A DNA stretch of 39,904 nt from Streptomyces jeddahensis (GCF_001642995.1 NZ_LOHS01000019.1:1-39904); one strand, 5' to 3'. Counted from the first letter of the stretch, positions 1 to 10,764 are shown. Notes: a model not told the origin generated them from the sequence alone. Program-made: numbers and translations.

Positions 1-1236
1 GGGCGGAAGGGGGGTGCGGGTTCTTCCTCGGGCGTGCCGATTCACTCGGGCGTGCCGGTTCCCTCTGGTCTGCCGGTTCCCTCGGGCGTGCCGGTTCCCT
101 CTGGTCTGCCGGTTCCCTCAGGGGTGCCGCTTCCCTCAGGCGCCGGAGGCGCCGCGATGCCGGGCGGCGGAGCCGCTAACGCTTTGGGCGGCGGAGCCGC
201 CGGGACCGTGGGCGGCGGAGCCGCCAATGCTCTGGGCGCCGGAGGCGCCGGTGCCTGGGGCGGCGGAGCCGCCAATGCCGCCGGCGGCGGAGCCGCCGGA
301 ACACTGCCCGTCCAGGGCGCCGCCACGGCTCTCGCCCTGCCGCTCCCCCGCGTAGACCCGAACGACCCCAACGCCGGGTTCCTGGCGGGTCTGATGGCCT
401 CCGCACCCGCGGAGCTGATCACCGCGCTGCGCGCGGCACCGACCGGCTCCCCGGAACTGCGGCTGCGCGAGCTGCGGGCCCTCCTGGAGATGGGCGAGCA
501 CGGGTCCGCCACCCGGGTCCTGGAGGAACTCGAGAGCGACCATCCCGACGACTGGCGCGTCGTCTGGTACCGCGGCATCACCGCGCTGGCGACCGCGGAC
601 CACGAGGTCGCGGCGCTGTCGTTCGACGCGGTCTACGACGCGTTCCCCGGCGAGCCCGCCCCCAAGCTCGCGCTCGGCGTATGCGCGGAGGTGCTGGGAC
701 AGCTCGACAACGCCGCCGAGTACTACCGCCTCGTATGGACGACCGATCCCAGCTATGTGAGCGCCGCGTTCGGCCTGGCGCGTGTGCAGTTCGCCGCGGG
801 AGACCGGCGCAACGCCGTGCACACGCTGGAGTCGGTGCCTGAGTCGTCGATCCACTACACGGCCGCGCGTGTCGCGGCGGTGCGGGCGCGGCTGCGGCAG
901 CGCGTGGCCGCCGACCCGCTCCTCGATGATCTGACGGCGGCCGCGGGCCAGGTCGAGGCGCTCGGCGCCTTCGGCCTGGATGCGGTACGCCGCGAGCAGT
1001 TGTCGGCCGAGGTGCTGGGCACCGCCCTGGACTGGGTACTCTCCGGTAGCCAGGGTTCCGGACCCGGTGCGAACGGCGGCCGGACCGCGTTGCTCGGCAG
1101 TCGACTCGACGAACGTGGGCTGCGGTTCGGTCTCGAGCGTTCGTACCGGACCCTGGCCCGCCTCGCCCAGGGCGGCGAGGAGAGGATCCAACTGGTGGAG
1201 CGGGCCAACCGGTTCCGCCCTCGGACGTGGGTGTGA
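1..1236 (+). CDS. PknG-like serine/threonine kinase, C-terminal part (5' end outside window)
   Basis: The frame is open from base 1, so this is the 3' part of a longer gene. The first ~100 residues are low complexity (SGVPVP/SGLPVP units, then GGGAAN/GGGAAG units). From about residue 115 the protein is helical and TPR-like (LRLRELRALLEMGEHGSATRVLEEL, DDWRVVWYRGITALATADHEVAALSFDAVYDAFPGE, LAARVQFAAGD-type helices), matching the C-terminal tetratricopeptide domain of PknG kinases; family knowledge places the kinase domain upstream. A PP2C phosphatase, a VWA protein and an FHA protein follow on the same strand, which supports a phospho-signalling role. The spacing to the phosphatase gene is about 90 bp. 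The kinase domain itself is not visible, so the identification rests on the TPR half and on context. Confidence 0.8.
   Translation, partial: GRKGGAGSSSGVPIHSGVPVPSGLPVPSGVPVPSGLPVPSGVPLPSGAGGAAMPGGGAANALGGGAAGTVGGGAANALGAGGAGAWGGGAANAAGGGAAGTLPVQGAATALALPLPRVDPNDPNAGFLAGLMASAPAELITALRAAPTGSPELRLRELRALLEMGEHGSATRVLEELESDHPDDWRVVWYRGITALATADHEVAALSFDAVYDAFPGEPAPKLALGVCAEVLGQLDNAAEYYRLVWTTDPSYVSAAFGLARVQFAAGDRRNAVHTLESVPESSIHYTAARVAAVRARLRQRVAADPLLDDLTAAAGQVEALGAFGLDAVRREQLSAEVLGTALDWVLSGSQGSGPGANGGRTALLGSRLDERGLRFGLERSYRTLARLAQGGEERIQLVERANRFRPRTWV
36..303 (+). repeat. In-frame tandem repeats encoding the PknG-like linker
   Basis: Two repeat types follow each other inside the coding frame. At about 48-137 a unit of roughly 24 bases (ggcgtgccggttccctc plus a variant) recurs and encodes SGVPVPSGLPVP. 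At about 165-303 the palindromic word GGCGGCGGAGCCGCC recurs, encoding GGGAA. The second word can form GC hairpins on either strand. Length variation between strains is likely. Confidence 0.8.
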
Positions 1237-1324
1237 TGCACCGCCGTACCGGGGGCCGTACCCCCGTGCCCCGGACCGCAGCACTGTGCAGCACACGCCC
1301 GTACGCAATGGTGAGGTGAAACGA

Positions 1325-2788
1325 GTGACGCCGCAGATGCACCAGCTGGCTGCCGGGGCGACCTGCCCCAGCTGCGAGGAGCCGCTGGAGTCGGGTGACC
1401 GGTTCTGCGGTGCGTGCGGGTACGACCTGTCGGCGCTGCCTGCGCCGGAGGACCACCCCACGATCGCCATGAACGGCACGGCACCGGCGCCGCCCCAACC
1501 GGCCGCGTCCCCGTCCCAACCGGCGCCGCCCCGGGCCCAAGCCGCGCCGCCCCCGTCCCGACCGGCGCCGTCCCCGGCCGCCGCCCCCTCCGTCGACTGG
1601 CCGATCGCCCCCGAGACGGACAGTTCCGACACCCCCGTGCCGGTACATCTGCCGACCGACCTGCGCGGCATCGACTCGGGAAGCCCAGCGGGAACCCCAG
1701 CGCCGTCCCACGCCCCCTCCCACGATCTCCTCCCCCACGGCCTTGAGGGCATGGGCCGTGCCCCCATCGACGGGGACCCTGCCGGGGGCACCCCGGGAAA
1801 CCCCCCGACCGACCCCCCGACCGACCCGCGGACCGTCGCCCCCGGCGAGCTGTCGCCGCCCGAGCCCGATACGAAGCTGTGCGTCGCCTGCCGTACGGGC
1901 CGTGTCGACCAGGACGGCTACTGCGAGCACTGCGGGCACGCCCAGCCGCGCGAGCGCGATCACATGGAGCAGGAGCTGGGCGCGGTGGCCGCGGTCAGCG
2001 ACCGCGGTCTGCGCCACCACCGCAACGAGGACGCGTTCGCCGTCTCCTCGACCGCGCTGCCCGACGGCTCACTCGCCGTCGTCGCCGTCGTCTGCGACGG
2101 GGTGTCGTCGGCGAGCCGGCCCGACGAGGCGTCACTCGCCGCGTCCCGCGCCGCCAATGAGTCGCTCCTCGAGAGCCTGCCGCGCGGTACGCATCCGCAG
2201 CAGGCCATGCACGACGCGATCATCGCGGCCTCCGACGCGGTCAACTCACTGGCCATGGAGCAGACCTCCCCGCAGGAGCACGCTCCGCACCAGCAGAACG
2301 CGCCCGCGTGCACCCTGGTCGGCGCCATCGTCGCGGGCGGCCTGCTGGTCGTGGGCTGGGTCGGCGACAGCCGCGCGTACTGGGTGCCGGTCGACCGCAC
2401 GTCCCCCGCGGCGCGGCTCACCGAGGACGACTCATGGGCCGCGCAGATGGTCGCCGCGGGTCTGATGAGCGAGACGGAGGCCTACGCGGACGAGCGCGCC
2501 CATGCCATCACAGGTTGGCTCGGCGCCGATGCGTACGAACTCGAGCCGCACACGGCTTCCTTCAAGCCGGACCGGCCGGGTGTAGTGGTGGTGTGCACGG
2601 ACGGACTGTGGAACTACGCGGAGGCGGCGGAGGAGATGGCCGAGGCCATCCCGGCCGACGCCGCCGAACGCCCGCTGCGCAGCGCCCAGGTACTGGTCGG
2701 CCATGCGCTGGACGGTGGGGGCCACGACAACGTAACAGTGGCGGTCCTGCCGTTCCCGGTCCCGCCGCAAGGGGCAGGATCGGCCTGA
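1325..2788 (+). CDS. PP2C-type Ser/Thr protein phosphatase with two zinc ribbons
   Basis: Predicted metal-dependent phosphatase opposing the upstream PknG-like kinase. An N-terminal zinc ribbon (CPSC...CGACG, residues ~14-31) is followed by a Pro/Ala-rich linker and a second ribbon (CVAC...CEHCG, ~184-205). The PP2C domain (about 218-480) has the motifs RNEDAF, VCDGVSS, VGDSRAY, CTDGLWNY and GGHDNVTVAV, so the metal-binding Asp residues are kept. The classical DGMGG motif is DGVSS here. GTG at 1325 is chosen because GAGGTG lies 6 bases upstream; ATG at 1337 is a close alternative. Length is 487 aa. It lies in a same-strand run with kinase, VWA and FHA genes. It is probably cytoplasmic, since no membrane segment is visible. 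Confidence 0.9.
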   Translation: MTPQMHQLAAGATCPSCEEPLESGDRFCGACGYDLSALPAPEDHPTIAMNGTAPAPPQPAASPSQPAPPRAQAAPPPSRPAPSPAAAPSVDWPIAPETDSSDTPVPVHLPTDLRGIDSGSPAGTPAPSHAPSHDLLPHGLEGMGRAPIDGDPAGGTPGNPPTDPPTDPRTVAPGELSPPEPDTKLCVACRTGRVDQDGYCEHCGHAQPRERDHMEQELGAVAAVSDRGLRHHRNEDAFAVSSTALPDGSLAVVAVVCDGVSSASRPDEASLAASRAANESLLESLPRGTHPQQAMHDAIIAASDAVNSLAMEQTSPQEHAPHQQNAPACTLVGAIVAGGLLVVGWVGDSRAYWVPVDRTSPAARLTEDDSWAAQMVAAGLMSETEAYADERAHAITGWLGADAYELEPHTASFKPDRPGVVVVCTDGLWNYAEAAEEMAEAIPADAAERPLRSAQVLVGHALDGGGHDNVTVAVLPFPVPPQGAGSA

Positions 2789-2866
2789 GACAGACCTGGC
2801 GATTCACGTCACGTACGCATTTTTCGCCCACAGTGCCGTGGGAAGCCTCAGGGGGGAGCAGAGTCC

Positions 2867-4213
2867 ATGGCCAACTTCTCGAAGTCCAACGCGCCGCAGT
2901 TCTCGGTCGAGGTCTACCAAAACGAGTACCTGCCCGAGGGCGGCCGTGAGGTGAACGCCATCGTCACGGTGACCTCGACCGGAGGCGGCACAATCGGCTC
3001 GGCGGTGACCGCCCCGCACCTCTATTCGGCGGGTCAGGCCCCGGACGCCGCCGTGGCGATCATGGTCGACTGCTCGGGTTCGATGGACTATCCGCCGACG
3101 AAGATGCGCAACGCCCGCGACGCCACGGCGGCCGCGATCGACACCCTCCGCGACGGTGTGCACTTCGCCGTGATCGGCGGCACGCATGTGGCCAAGGAGG
3201 TCTATCCGGGCGGCGGCCGGCTGGCCGTGGCCGACGCGACGACGCGTGACCAGGCCAAGCAGGCGCTGCGCAGGCTGTCCGCGGGCGGCGGCACCGCGAT
3301 CGGCACCTGGCTGCGTCTCGCCGACCGCCTGCTGTCCTCCGCGGACGTGACCATCCGGCACGGCATCCTGCTGACCGACGGCCGCAACGAACACGAGTCG
3401 CCGGAGGATCTGAAGGCCGCCCTCGACTCCTGCGTGGGCCGTTTCACCTGTGACGCCCGCGGTGTCGGCACGGACTGGGAGGTGAAGGAGGTCACCGGGA
3501 TCGCCTCCGCCCTGCTCGGCACGGCCGACATCGTCGCCGACCCGGCGGGCCTCGCAGCGGACTTCACGCAGATGATGGAGACGGCGATGGGCAAGGAGGT
3601 CGCCGACGTCTCGCTGCGTCTGTGGACGCCCATGGGTGCGGAGATCAAGTTCGTGAAGCAGGTGGCGCCCACGGTCGAGGAGTTGACCGACCGCCGCACG
3701 GAGGCGGGCCCGCGCGCCGGGGACTATCCGACCGGCTCCTGGGGCGACGAGTCCCGCGACTACCACGTCTGCGTCGAGGTGCCCGCGGCCGGTATCGGGC
3801 AGGAGATGCTCGCCGCCCGCGTGTCCTTGGTGATTCCCCGGGACGACGGTTCTGTACAGGCGCTGTCCCAGGGGCTCGTACGCGCGGTGTGGACCGACGA
3901 CATGGCGGCGTCGACGTCGATCAATCCGCAGGTCGCGCACTACACGGGCCAGGCGGAACTGGCACAAGTCATCCAACAGGGGCTGGATGCCCGTAAGGCG
4001 GGAGATGTCGATGGCGCAACGGCCAAACTGGGCCGCGCCGTTCAGCTCGCCAGCGCCTCCGGGAACGCGGATACTGCGAAACTCCTTGCGAAGGTGGTGG
4101 ACGTGGTCGATGCCGCGACAGGTACTGTGCGACTGAAAGCGAAGGTCGAGGAGGCCGACGAGATGACCCTCGAGACTCGGTCGACGAAGACGGTTCGCGT
4201 GAAGAAGTCGTAG
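2867..4213 (+). CDS. VWA-domain protein of the kinase/phosphatase/FHA module
   Basis: 448-aa protein with a von Willebrand factor A domain. The MIDAS motif DCSGSM is at residues 68-73 and a second MIDAS element, LLTDGRNEH, follows around residue 165. VWA domains with an intact MIDAS bind a metal ion and mediate protein-protein contacts. The C-terminal part (about 330-448) has mixed strands and helices and ends in a basic KTVRVKKS tail. There is no signal peptide or membrane segment. The start has a strong GGGGGGAG ribosome binding site. The position between PP2C and FHA genes suggests a scaffold or regulator of Ser/Thr phosphorylation, but the exact role is not established here. Confidence 0.85.
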   Translation: MANFSKSNAPQFSVEVYQNEYLPEGGREVNAIVTVTSTGGGTIGSAVTAPHLYSAGQAPDAAVAIMVDCSGSMDYPPTKMRNARDATAAAIDTLRDGVHFAVIGGTHVAKEVYPGGGRLAVADATTRDQAKQALRRLSAGGGTAIGTWLRLADRLLSSADVTIRHGILLTDGRNEHESPEDLKAALDSCVGRFTCDARGVGTDWEVKEVTGIASALLGTADIVADPAGLAADFTQMMETAMGKEVADVSLRLWTPMGAEIKFVKQVAPTVEELTDRRTEAGPRAGDYPTGSWGDESRDYHVCVEVPAAGIGQEMLAARVSLVIPRDDGSVQALSQGLVRAVWTDDMAASTSINPQVAHYTGQAELAQVIQQGLDARKAGDVDGATAKLGRAVQLASASGNADTAKLLAKVVDVVDAATGTVRLKAKVEEADEMTLETRSTKTVRVKKS

Positions 4214-4313
4214 GAACTGCCGCAGCGGACGACGCGGACAACCGGCAGACCGGCCGCCGCGGCCGGAGAGAGAGCGGCCTAGGGGCCGAAGAAGGAGAGG
4301 GGGAAGCGCCGAC

Positions 4314-5654
4314 ATGCCGACCTGCCCGAACGGACACCAGTCGGGTTCCGACGACTGGTGCGAGGTCTGCGGTCACCGCATGGCCGGTGCCGTGCCCCCG
4401 CCCCCACCCCCGCCGCCCCCGGCACCCGGGTACGGTTTCCCGCCGCCGGCTCCGGGCGCCCAGCAGGGCGGACCGCCGCAAGGCGCCGCGCCCGACGCGG
4501 AGCTCTGCCCGCAGTGCCGCACCCCGCGCGAGGGCGGGGCACCGTTCTGCGAGGAGTGCCGCTGGAACTTCCTGACGAACACGGCGACCTCGTACACCCC
4601 GGCCGCCCCGCGCCCGCCGGCCCCCGGTCCCGGCCCTGGTCCAGGTGTGGGCGCGGGCCCCGGCGGCCCCAACCCGGGGCTGCAGTTCCGGCCGCAGCCG
4701 GGTCCCGGCCCCGATCCGTACGAGTATCAGAGCTCGCGGCCCTCGCAGATGAACCGGCCCGCTGAACCGATTCCGCCGTTCGGTGGCGATCCGTTCGGGA
4801 ACGACCAGTCGGGGCAGGTGCCGCCGCCCGGCCACGGTGGCCCTGGCGGACCCGGTGGCCCTGGCGGACCCGGGGGTCCGAGTACGCCCGGGGGTTCCGG
4901 TGGCCCCGGGACCTCAGGCGGTACCGGCGTGCCCGGGGGTCCGGGCGGGCCCGGTATTCCGCAGGCCTTCCTGCAGCCTGGCCGACCGGCCCAGCCCGCG
5001 TTCCCGCAGGAGACGGGTCAGCCGCAGGCACCGGCCCCGACTGGGCCCGGCGGGCCGGGCGGACCTGGCGCACCCGGCGGACCTGGCATCTCCGGTGGGC
5101 CGTCCTTCGGTGACGGCGGTGGCGGCGGTGACGGCGACTGGGTGCTCTCCCCGCCGTCGGCCCCGGGCAACGGCGCGGGCGGGCCCGGTGCGCCCTCGTT
5201 CCAGCAGCCGCAGGGACAGACCCAGCCGCCGGGTGGCTACGCGCCGCCCGCCACCTGGACCGCGACCATCGGCCCCGACCGCGAGTACTTCATGGCGATG
5301 ATGCAGCGCTCGGGCCCGGAGGCCGCGGGGCTGAACCTGCCCGCGTACTCGCCGGAGCAGCAGCGTCAGCTCGTCGGCAACCAGATCACCATCGGCCGCC
5401 GCCGCCACTCCACCGGCGACACCCCCGACATCGACCTGTCGGTGCCGCCGGAGGACCCGGGCGTCTCGCACCAGCACGCGGTGCTGGTCCAGCAGCCCGA
5501 CGGCTCCTGGGCGATCGTCGACCAGAACTCGACCAACGGCACCACGGTCAACGGCGCCGAGGAGCCCATCCAGCCCTTCGTCCCCGTACCGCTGCGGGAC
5601 GGCGACCGGGTGCATGTGGGCGCGTGGACGACGATCACGATCAGGCGCGGTTAG
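4314..5654 (+). CDS. Zinc-ribbon and FHA-domain protein
   Basis: 446-aa adaptor. An N-terminal zinc ribbon (CPNGH...CEVCGH, residues 3-22) is followed by a second Cys cluster (CPQC...CEECRW). A long Pro/Gly-rich segment (collagen-like GGPGGPGG runs) links to a C-terminal FHA domain at ~355-446 with the landmarks IGRRRHS, GVSHQHAVL and NSTNGTTVNG. FHA domains bind phosphothreonine, so it probably reads the output of the PknG-like kinase, as GarA does in mycobacteria (family knowledge; a substrate role is inferred). The RBS is GAAGGAGAG. This is the last gene of the module; the next gene converges from the other strand. Ribbons of the same kind also head the PP2C protein. Confidence 0.88.
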   Translation: MPTCPNGHQSGSDDWCEVCGHRMAGAVPPPPPPPPPAPGYGFPPPAPGAQQGGPPQGAAPDAELCPQCRTPREGGAPFCEECRWNFLTNTATSYTPAAPRPPAPGPGPGPGVGAGPGGPNPGLQFRPQPGPGPDPYEYQSSRPSQMNRPAEPIPPFGGDPFGNDQSGQVPPPGHGGPGGPGGPGGPGGPSTPGGSGGPGTSGGTGVPGGPGGPGIPQAFLQPGRPAQPAFPQETGQPQAPAPTGPGGPGGPGAPGGPGISGGPSFGDGGGGGDGDWVLSPPSAPGNGAGGPGAPSFQQPQGQTQPPGGYAPPATWTATIGPDREYFMAMMQRSGPEAAGLNLPAYSPEQQRQLVGNQITIGRRRHSTGDTPDIDLSVPPEDPGVSHQHAVLVQQPDGSWAIVDQNSTNGTTVNGAEEPIQPFVPVPLRDGDRVHVGAWTTITIRRG

Positions 5655-5776
5655 CCAGTCGGACTGCGCAGGGCGGGCGACTGCGCAGCGGCGGGCGACG
5701 GAAGGACAGGCGACGGAGCAGCCGCCGGGGGAGGGATGGGCAGCGAAGGCCCGAGGACCCGTACCCGCGGTCGGCT

Positions 5777-6769
5777 TCAGTCCGGAAGGGGCCAGGCGTA
5801 CGGGCCTTCGGGGTCGTCCAGCCAGGCCCATTCATGGTCGCCGCTGACCGTGATCCCGAACCGTTCGCGCCCTGGCCGCTCCCGCTGCCACAGGGCGAGC
5901 GCCTCCATCGGATCGAGGCTGCCCGCGGACAGGGCCAGCAGGAACCGGAACATCTCGTTGTGCAGGGCCCTGCGCGGCAGCCCGCCCAGTTGCCGTGCGT
6001 CGTGCTCCTCCCGGCCCGTACCGCGCAGCGGCACGAAGTACGCGGGTGTGTGCAGGAAGCGTCCCTCGGCATGCCCGGTGTCCTGCACGTCGAGCGCGAC
6101 CAGCCCCGTCGCGAGCGGCGCGAGGATGCGGGCGCCCGGACGGCACTGGGCGATCCACGGGCGCGGCACCGACACCACGGTGCAGGTGGCGATGATCCGG
6201 TCGAAGGGGGCGCGCTCGGGGCAGCCGCGCGCCCCGTCGCCGGTGACGACCACCGGGTGGTAGCCGACGGCCGCGAGATGCCGGCGCGCGGACTCCGTGA
6301 TCTCCGGGTCGAGATCGATCGTCGTGACGTGGTCGTCGCCGAGCCGGTGGGCCAGCAGCGCCGCGTTGTAGCCGGTGCCCGCGCCGATCTCCAGGACCGT
6401 GTCGCCGTCCCGTATCCCCAGCTCGACCAGCATTTTCGCCATCAGCGACGGCTGGCTGCTGGACGACACGAGCCGGCCGTCGCGTACCCGCGTGGCCAGC
6501 GGCCCGTCCTCGTAGGCGCCCCTCAGCCAGCGGGCGCGGCGCTTGGGATCGGGGTCCTCGCCCCACAGCCGCTCATAGCCGCGCGCGGTCTCGGGGGCGC
6601 CCACGAAGTAGTACGGCACGAACAGATGCCGCGGGACCTCCGCGAACCCCCTCCGCCAGACCGGGTCGTCGTCCCAGGCGCCGGTCGCCTCGATCTCGCG
6701 CACGAGTGCGGCCCGTGCCGCGGTCGCCGCGGCAGCGGGATCCTCGTTCACCGGCGGGCTCAGGGCCAT
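5777..6769 (-). CDS. Protein-L-isoaspartate O-methyltransferase-like SAM enzyme
   Basis: 330-aa protein with a PCMT-type fold. The substrate loop (VSSSSQPSLMAKML) is followed by the SAM-binding motif I DTVLEIGAGTGYNAALLA and the acidic motif II ITTIDLDPEI-like segment (TIDLDPEIT). An N-terminal helical extension (FAEVPRHLFVPYYF) is typical of actinobacterial PCMT-like proteins; the C-terminal ~130 residues are an extension, so this is longer than classical ~210-aa repair enzymes. It would methylate isoaspartyl residues in damaged proteins or another carboxyl group. ATG at 6769 is chosen (AGGA 10 bases upstream); a GTG 15 codons upstream has no good RBS. It converges with the FHA gene. Confidence 0.82.
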   Translation of the reverse strand: MALSPPVNEDPAAAATAARAALVREIEATGAWDDDPVWRRGFAEVPRHLFVPYYFVGAPETARGYERLWGEDPDPKRRARWLRGAYEDGPLATRVRDGRLVSSSSQPSLMAKMLVELGIRDGDTVLEIGAGTGYNAALLAHRLGDDHVTTIDLDPEITESARRHLAAVGYHPVVVTGDGARGCPERAPFDRIIATCTVVSVPRPWIAQCRPGARILAPLATGLVALDVQDTGHAEGRFLHTPAYFVPLRGTGREEHDARQLGGLPRRALHNEMFRFLLALSAGSLDPMEALALWQRERPGRERFGITVSGDHEWAWLDDPEGPYAWPLPD

Positions 6770-7002
6770 ACACCCACTGTCCTGCGGTACGCCCGCGGAG
6801 GCGAGGCAGCTCACTGATGGGCCTCACCCATGGGCGCGTCCTCGAACGTACGGGTGCCGGCCGGGTCCTAAGCCCTCCGTCCTCCGCCGGGGTGTCTGAG
6901 ACCATGGGACACGTGCTGCAATTCCGGGGAGAGCCCCGGACCCCCGGCCGACCGACGCCAGGGGGCGTACCCGAGACGAGACCCATTGCGAGGCCAACCG
7001 AC

Positions 7003-7407
7003 GTGACCGAGATTCCGCGCGGCACGCTTCAGGAGCAGTCCTTCTACGAGCAGGTCGGCGGCGAGGAGACCTTCCGGCGTCTGGTGCACCGCTTCTACGA
7101 GGGTGTCGCCGAGGACCCGATCCTGCGCCCCATGTATCCGGAGGAGGACCTGGGCCCGGCCGAGGAGCGCCTCGCCCTGTTCCTGATGCAGTACTGGGGC
7201 GGGCCGACGACGTACAGCCAGCGCCGCGGCCACCCGCGGCTGCGCATGCGCCACGCCCCCTTCACCGTGGACCGCGCGGCGCACGACGCATGGCTGAAGC
7301 ACATGCGCGTCGCCGTCGACGAGCTGGGCCTCTCCGAGGAACACGAGCGCACGCTGTGGAACTACCTCACGTACGCGGCGGCCTCGATGGTGAACACAGC
7401 GGGCTGA
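7003..7407 (+). CDS. glbO: Group II truncated haemoglobin (GlbO type)
   Basis: 134-aa 2/2 globin. The N-terminus TLQEQSFYEQVGGEETFRRLVHRFYEGVAEDP is characteristic, and MYPEEDL, QYWGGPTTYS and RGHPRLRMRHAPF carry the conserved distal-pocket Tyr/Trp region and the proximal His. Group II truncated globins bind O2 with high affinity and are linked to oxidative/nitrosative stress and redox-partner functions. GTG at 7003 is preferred because it gives the usual family length. A longer ATG at 6904 would add a Pro/Arg-rich segment not seen in the family. It is transcribed divergently from the PCMT-like gene, with 233 bp between the two starts. Confidence 0.9.
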   Translation: MTEIPRGTLQEQSFYEQVGGEETFRRLVHRFYEGVAEDPILRPMYPEEDLGPAEERLALFLMQYWGGPTTYSQRRGHPRLRMRHAPFTVDRAAHDAWLKHMRVAVDELGLSEEHERTLWNYLTYAAASMVNTAG

Positions 7408-7704
7408 TCCGCCGCCGTCGTCGCCGCCGCCTCGACGTGGCCAGCGGCCTGCGCACCTGGACCGTGCTCACCACGACGATGGGCCTGATCGGTTTCGGCC
7501 TCACCGCGGCGCTCTGGCCGCGGTGTAGGACGCGGGGCGGCCAACGGACGCGAGAATCGACCTGCGGCCGCGAAGGGGCGCGGGGAACTGCGCGACCAGC
7601 CACGACGGCGCCGCACCGAACCAACGGCCATCGCGGCGCCGCGGGGCTGCGACGGCCATCGCGGCCCCGCGGCGGAGCCCCACATCGGCACCCCCAGCGG
7701 AGCG
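7408..7704. other. Intergenic region with short repeats, no confident gene
   Basis: The region lies between convergent genes. The string GGGGCGCGGGGAACTGCG (about 7575-7593) resembles a sequence I recognise as recurrent between Streptomyces genes; this is from memory, not a search. ACGGCCATCGCGGC occurs twice (7624-7637 and 7652-7665). A frame from GTG 7437 to 7718 would encode one hydrophobic segment (TWTVLTTTMGLIGFGLTAALW) and then run through the repeats. It could be a small membrane protein or the relic of one, but it has no good RBS. Confidence 0.5.
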
Positions 7705-8433
7705 TCAGCGCACGCTGACGCTGAGCGCCCCGAGCCCCGCCCTGCGCACCGCGATCGACCCGTACGGCGTACGCAGCCTGAGCCATGCGCCCGACGAGAG
7801 CAGCGCCAACTGCTGCGCCTCGCCGGGCGCTGCCGCTGCCCTGGCCGTGGCGTTCGCGGTGGCGCGGACGGGACGCAGGAAGCCCAGTGCCTGTGCCGCA
7901 TGGGCGGCCCGAACCGGCAGGTGTGTGTCGCCCAGCGGCCGCGACCATATATCGCGGCCGATACGGTCCAGCTCGGCACGGGTGCGCTGCTCGGGCGCCA
8001 ACTCCTCGACGCGGGAGCGGAATTCGGCGACCGCCCCGGCCACCGTGGAGCGGATGGCGTCCGGCGCGGGCAGTCCCGGCTCCTGCCGCCAGCCGCCGCG
8101 GGGCGGGAGCAGCCCCGCCCAGGGCGGGCCGGTGACGCTCGAAGGCACCCTGGCGGTGCCGGCGTTCTCGTCGACGGATTCGAGGAGTTCACCCGCCGAG
8201 ACGGTGGCGTCGAGCGTGGAGCCGCCCCCGTCCTCGTACGGCTTCGTGAGCCGCGCCGTGCGGATCGCGAGGACCTCGAACGACGGCGGCTGCCCGAAGA
8301 CCGCGAGCGTGGTCCCGGACGCCTGGAGGCGTACGGCGGCCGCACGGTCGTAGTGGATCAGCCGGGCCAGGAAGGCGGCCAGGTCCGCCGCCTCCCCGGC
8401 GTCGGCGAAGTGCAGCGTCGGTGGCGCCGTCAT
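7705..8433 (-). CDS. Hypothetical protein, Streptomyces type
   Basis: 242-aa protein I do not recognise functionally. It is Ala/Arg/Leu-rich and has no signal peptide or membrane helix. It opens with LHFADAGEAADLAAFLARL and contains a central segment WRQEPGLPAPDAIRSTVAGAVAEFR. The ATG at 8433 overlaps the TGA of the upstream thioesterase gene (ATGA), which implies translational coupling and a shared operon with the thioesterase and ettA. High-GC codon use matches neighbours. It is probably a core lineage gene rather than transferred DNA. Confidence 0.75.
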   Translation of the reverse strand: MTAPPTLHFADAGEAADLAAFLARLIHYDRAAAVRLQASGTTLAVFGQPPSFEVLAIRTARLTKPYEDGGGSTLDATVSAGELLESVDENAGTARVPSSVTGPPWAGLLPPRGGWRQEPGLPAPDAIRSTVAGAVAEFRSRVEELAPEQRTRAELDRIGRDIWSRPLGDTHLPVRAAHAAQALGFLRPVRATANATARAAAAPGEAQQLALLSSGAWLRLRTPYGSIAVRRAGLGALSVSVR

Positions 8434-8861
8434 GCGGCGAGCGCCTCCGACTTCTCGCCCTCCAGGTACTGCTGCAGGAACGTCTTCTCCTCGGCGGTGA
8501 TCCGCCGCGGCCGCTGTGCCTCGAGGTTGTACGGGACGACGACCGTCGACGCCCGCACGTACACCTGGTCGGGGTCCTTGATCTCGTACGCGATGGTGAG
8601 CGACGCGGCGCTGATCTTCGTCACCCACGATTCGACGGTCACGGGCTCGTGCCGGTGCACGAGCGGCCGTACGTAGTCGATCTCGTGGCGCGCCACGACG
8701 GAGCCGCCCGAGAAGGAGGGACTGCCGTCCCCCGGCGCCAGCCGGAACATGAAGTCGATCCGCGCCTCCTCCAGATAGCGGAGGAAGACCACGTTGTTGA
8801 CGTGCCCGAAGGCGTCCATGTCCGACCAGCGCAGGGGGCAGCTGTAGATGTGACGGGCCAC
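8430..8861 (-). CDS. Acyl-CoA thioesterase, 4HBT hot-dog family
   Basis: 143 aa, the standard single hot-dog length. The motif SDMDAFGHVNNVVFLRYLEEAR contains the catalytic Asp and the long central helix of 4-hydroxybenzoyl-CoA thioesterase-like enzymes. It should hydrolyse acyl-CoA thioesters in the cytoplasm; the acyl substrate cannot be told from sequence. GTG at 8861 starts 7 bp after the ettA stop with a GAGGCG Shine-Dalgarno. The stop overlaps the start of the next gene, so ettA, thioesterase and hypothetical are probably one transcript. Confidence 0.9.
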   Translation of the reverse strand: MARHIYSCPLRWSDMDAFGHVNNVVFLRYLEEARIDFMFRLAPGDGSPSFSGGSVVARHEIDYVRPLVHRHEPVTVESWVTKISAASLTIAYEIKDPDQVYVRASTVVVPYNLEAQRPRRITAEEKTFLQQYLEGEKSEALAA

Positions 8862-8868
8862 CGGCGCC

Positions 8869-10533
<1,665 letters not shown>

Positions 10534-10764
10534 GAGAAACCGTCCGGCATCTGAATCTGGGAGTGGGCAGATACACCCATCTTGCCGTACTGCCGTCGCT
10601 CGACGAAAACGGGATACGCCGGGGCGGGCGGGTGATGCCACCGGCGCCCCCGGCGCCGCGGAGCCACGCCGGGCCTCCACGCAGCCCAGGAGGCCCGAAG
10701 TCACCCAGGGTTGCCCCGCCCTCACAGCACGTCGGGCTGGATCCGCCCTCGGTTCGCGCGTCGA

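Noticed and set aside
36..303. Possible CRISPR array
   Set aside because: The repeats are short, contiguous and in coding frame without unique spacers.
136..2020. Long reverse open frames opposite the kinase and phosphatase genes
   Set aside because: Arg/Gly-rich shadows created by codon bias; forward products have recognisable TPR, zinc-ribbon and PP2C motifs.
6904..7407. Longer globin starting at ATG 6904
   Set aside because: It would add a Pro/Arg-rich stretch absent from GlbO proteins; GTG 7003 gives the normal length.
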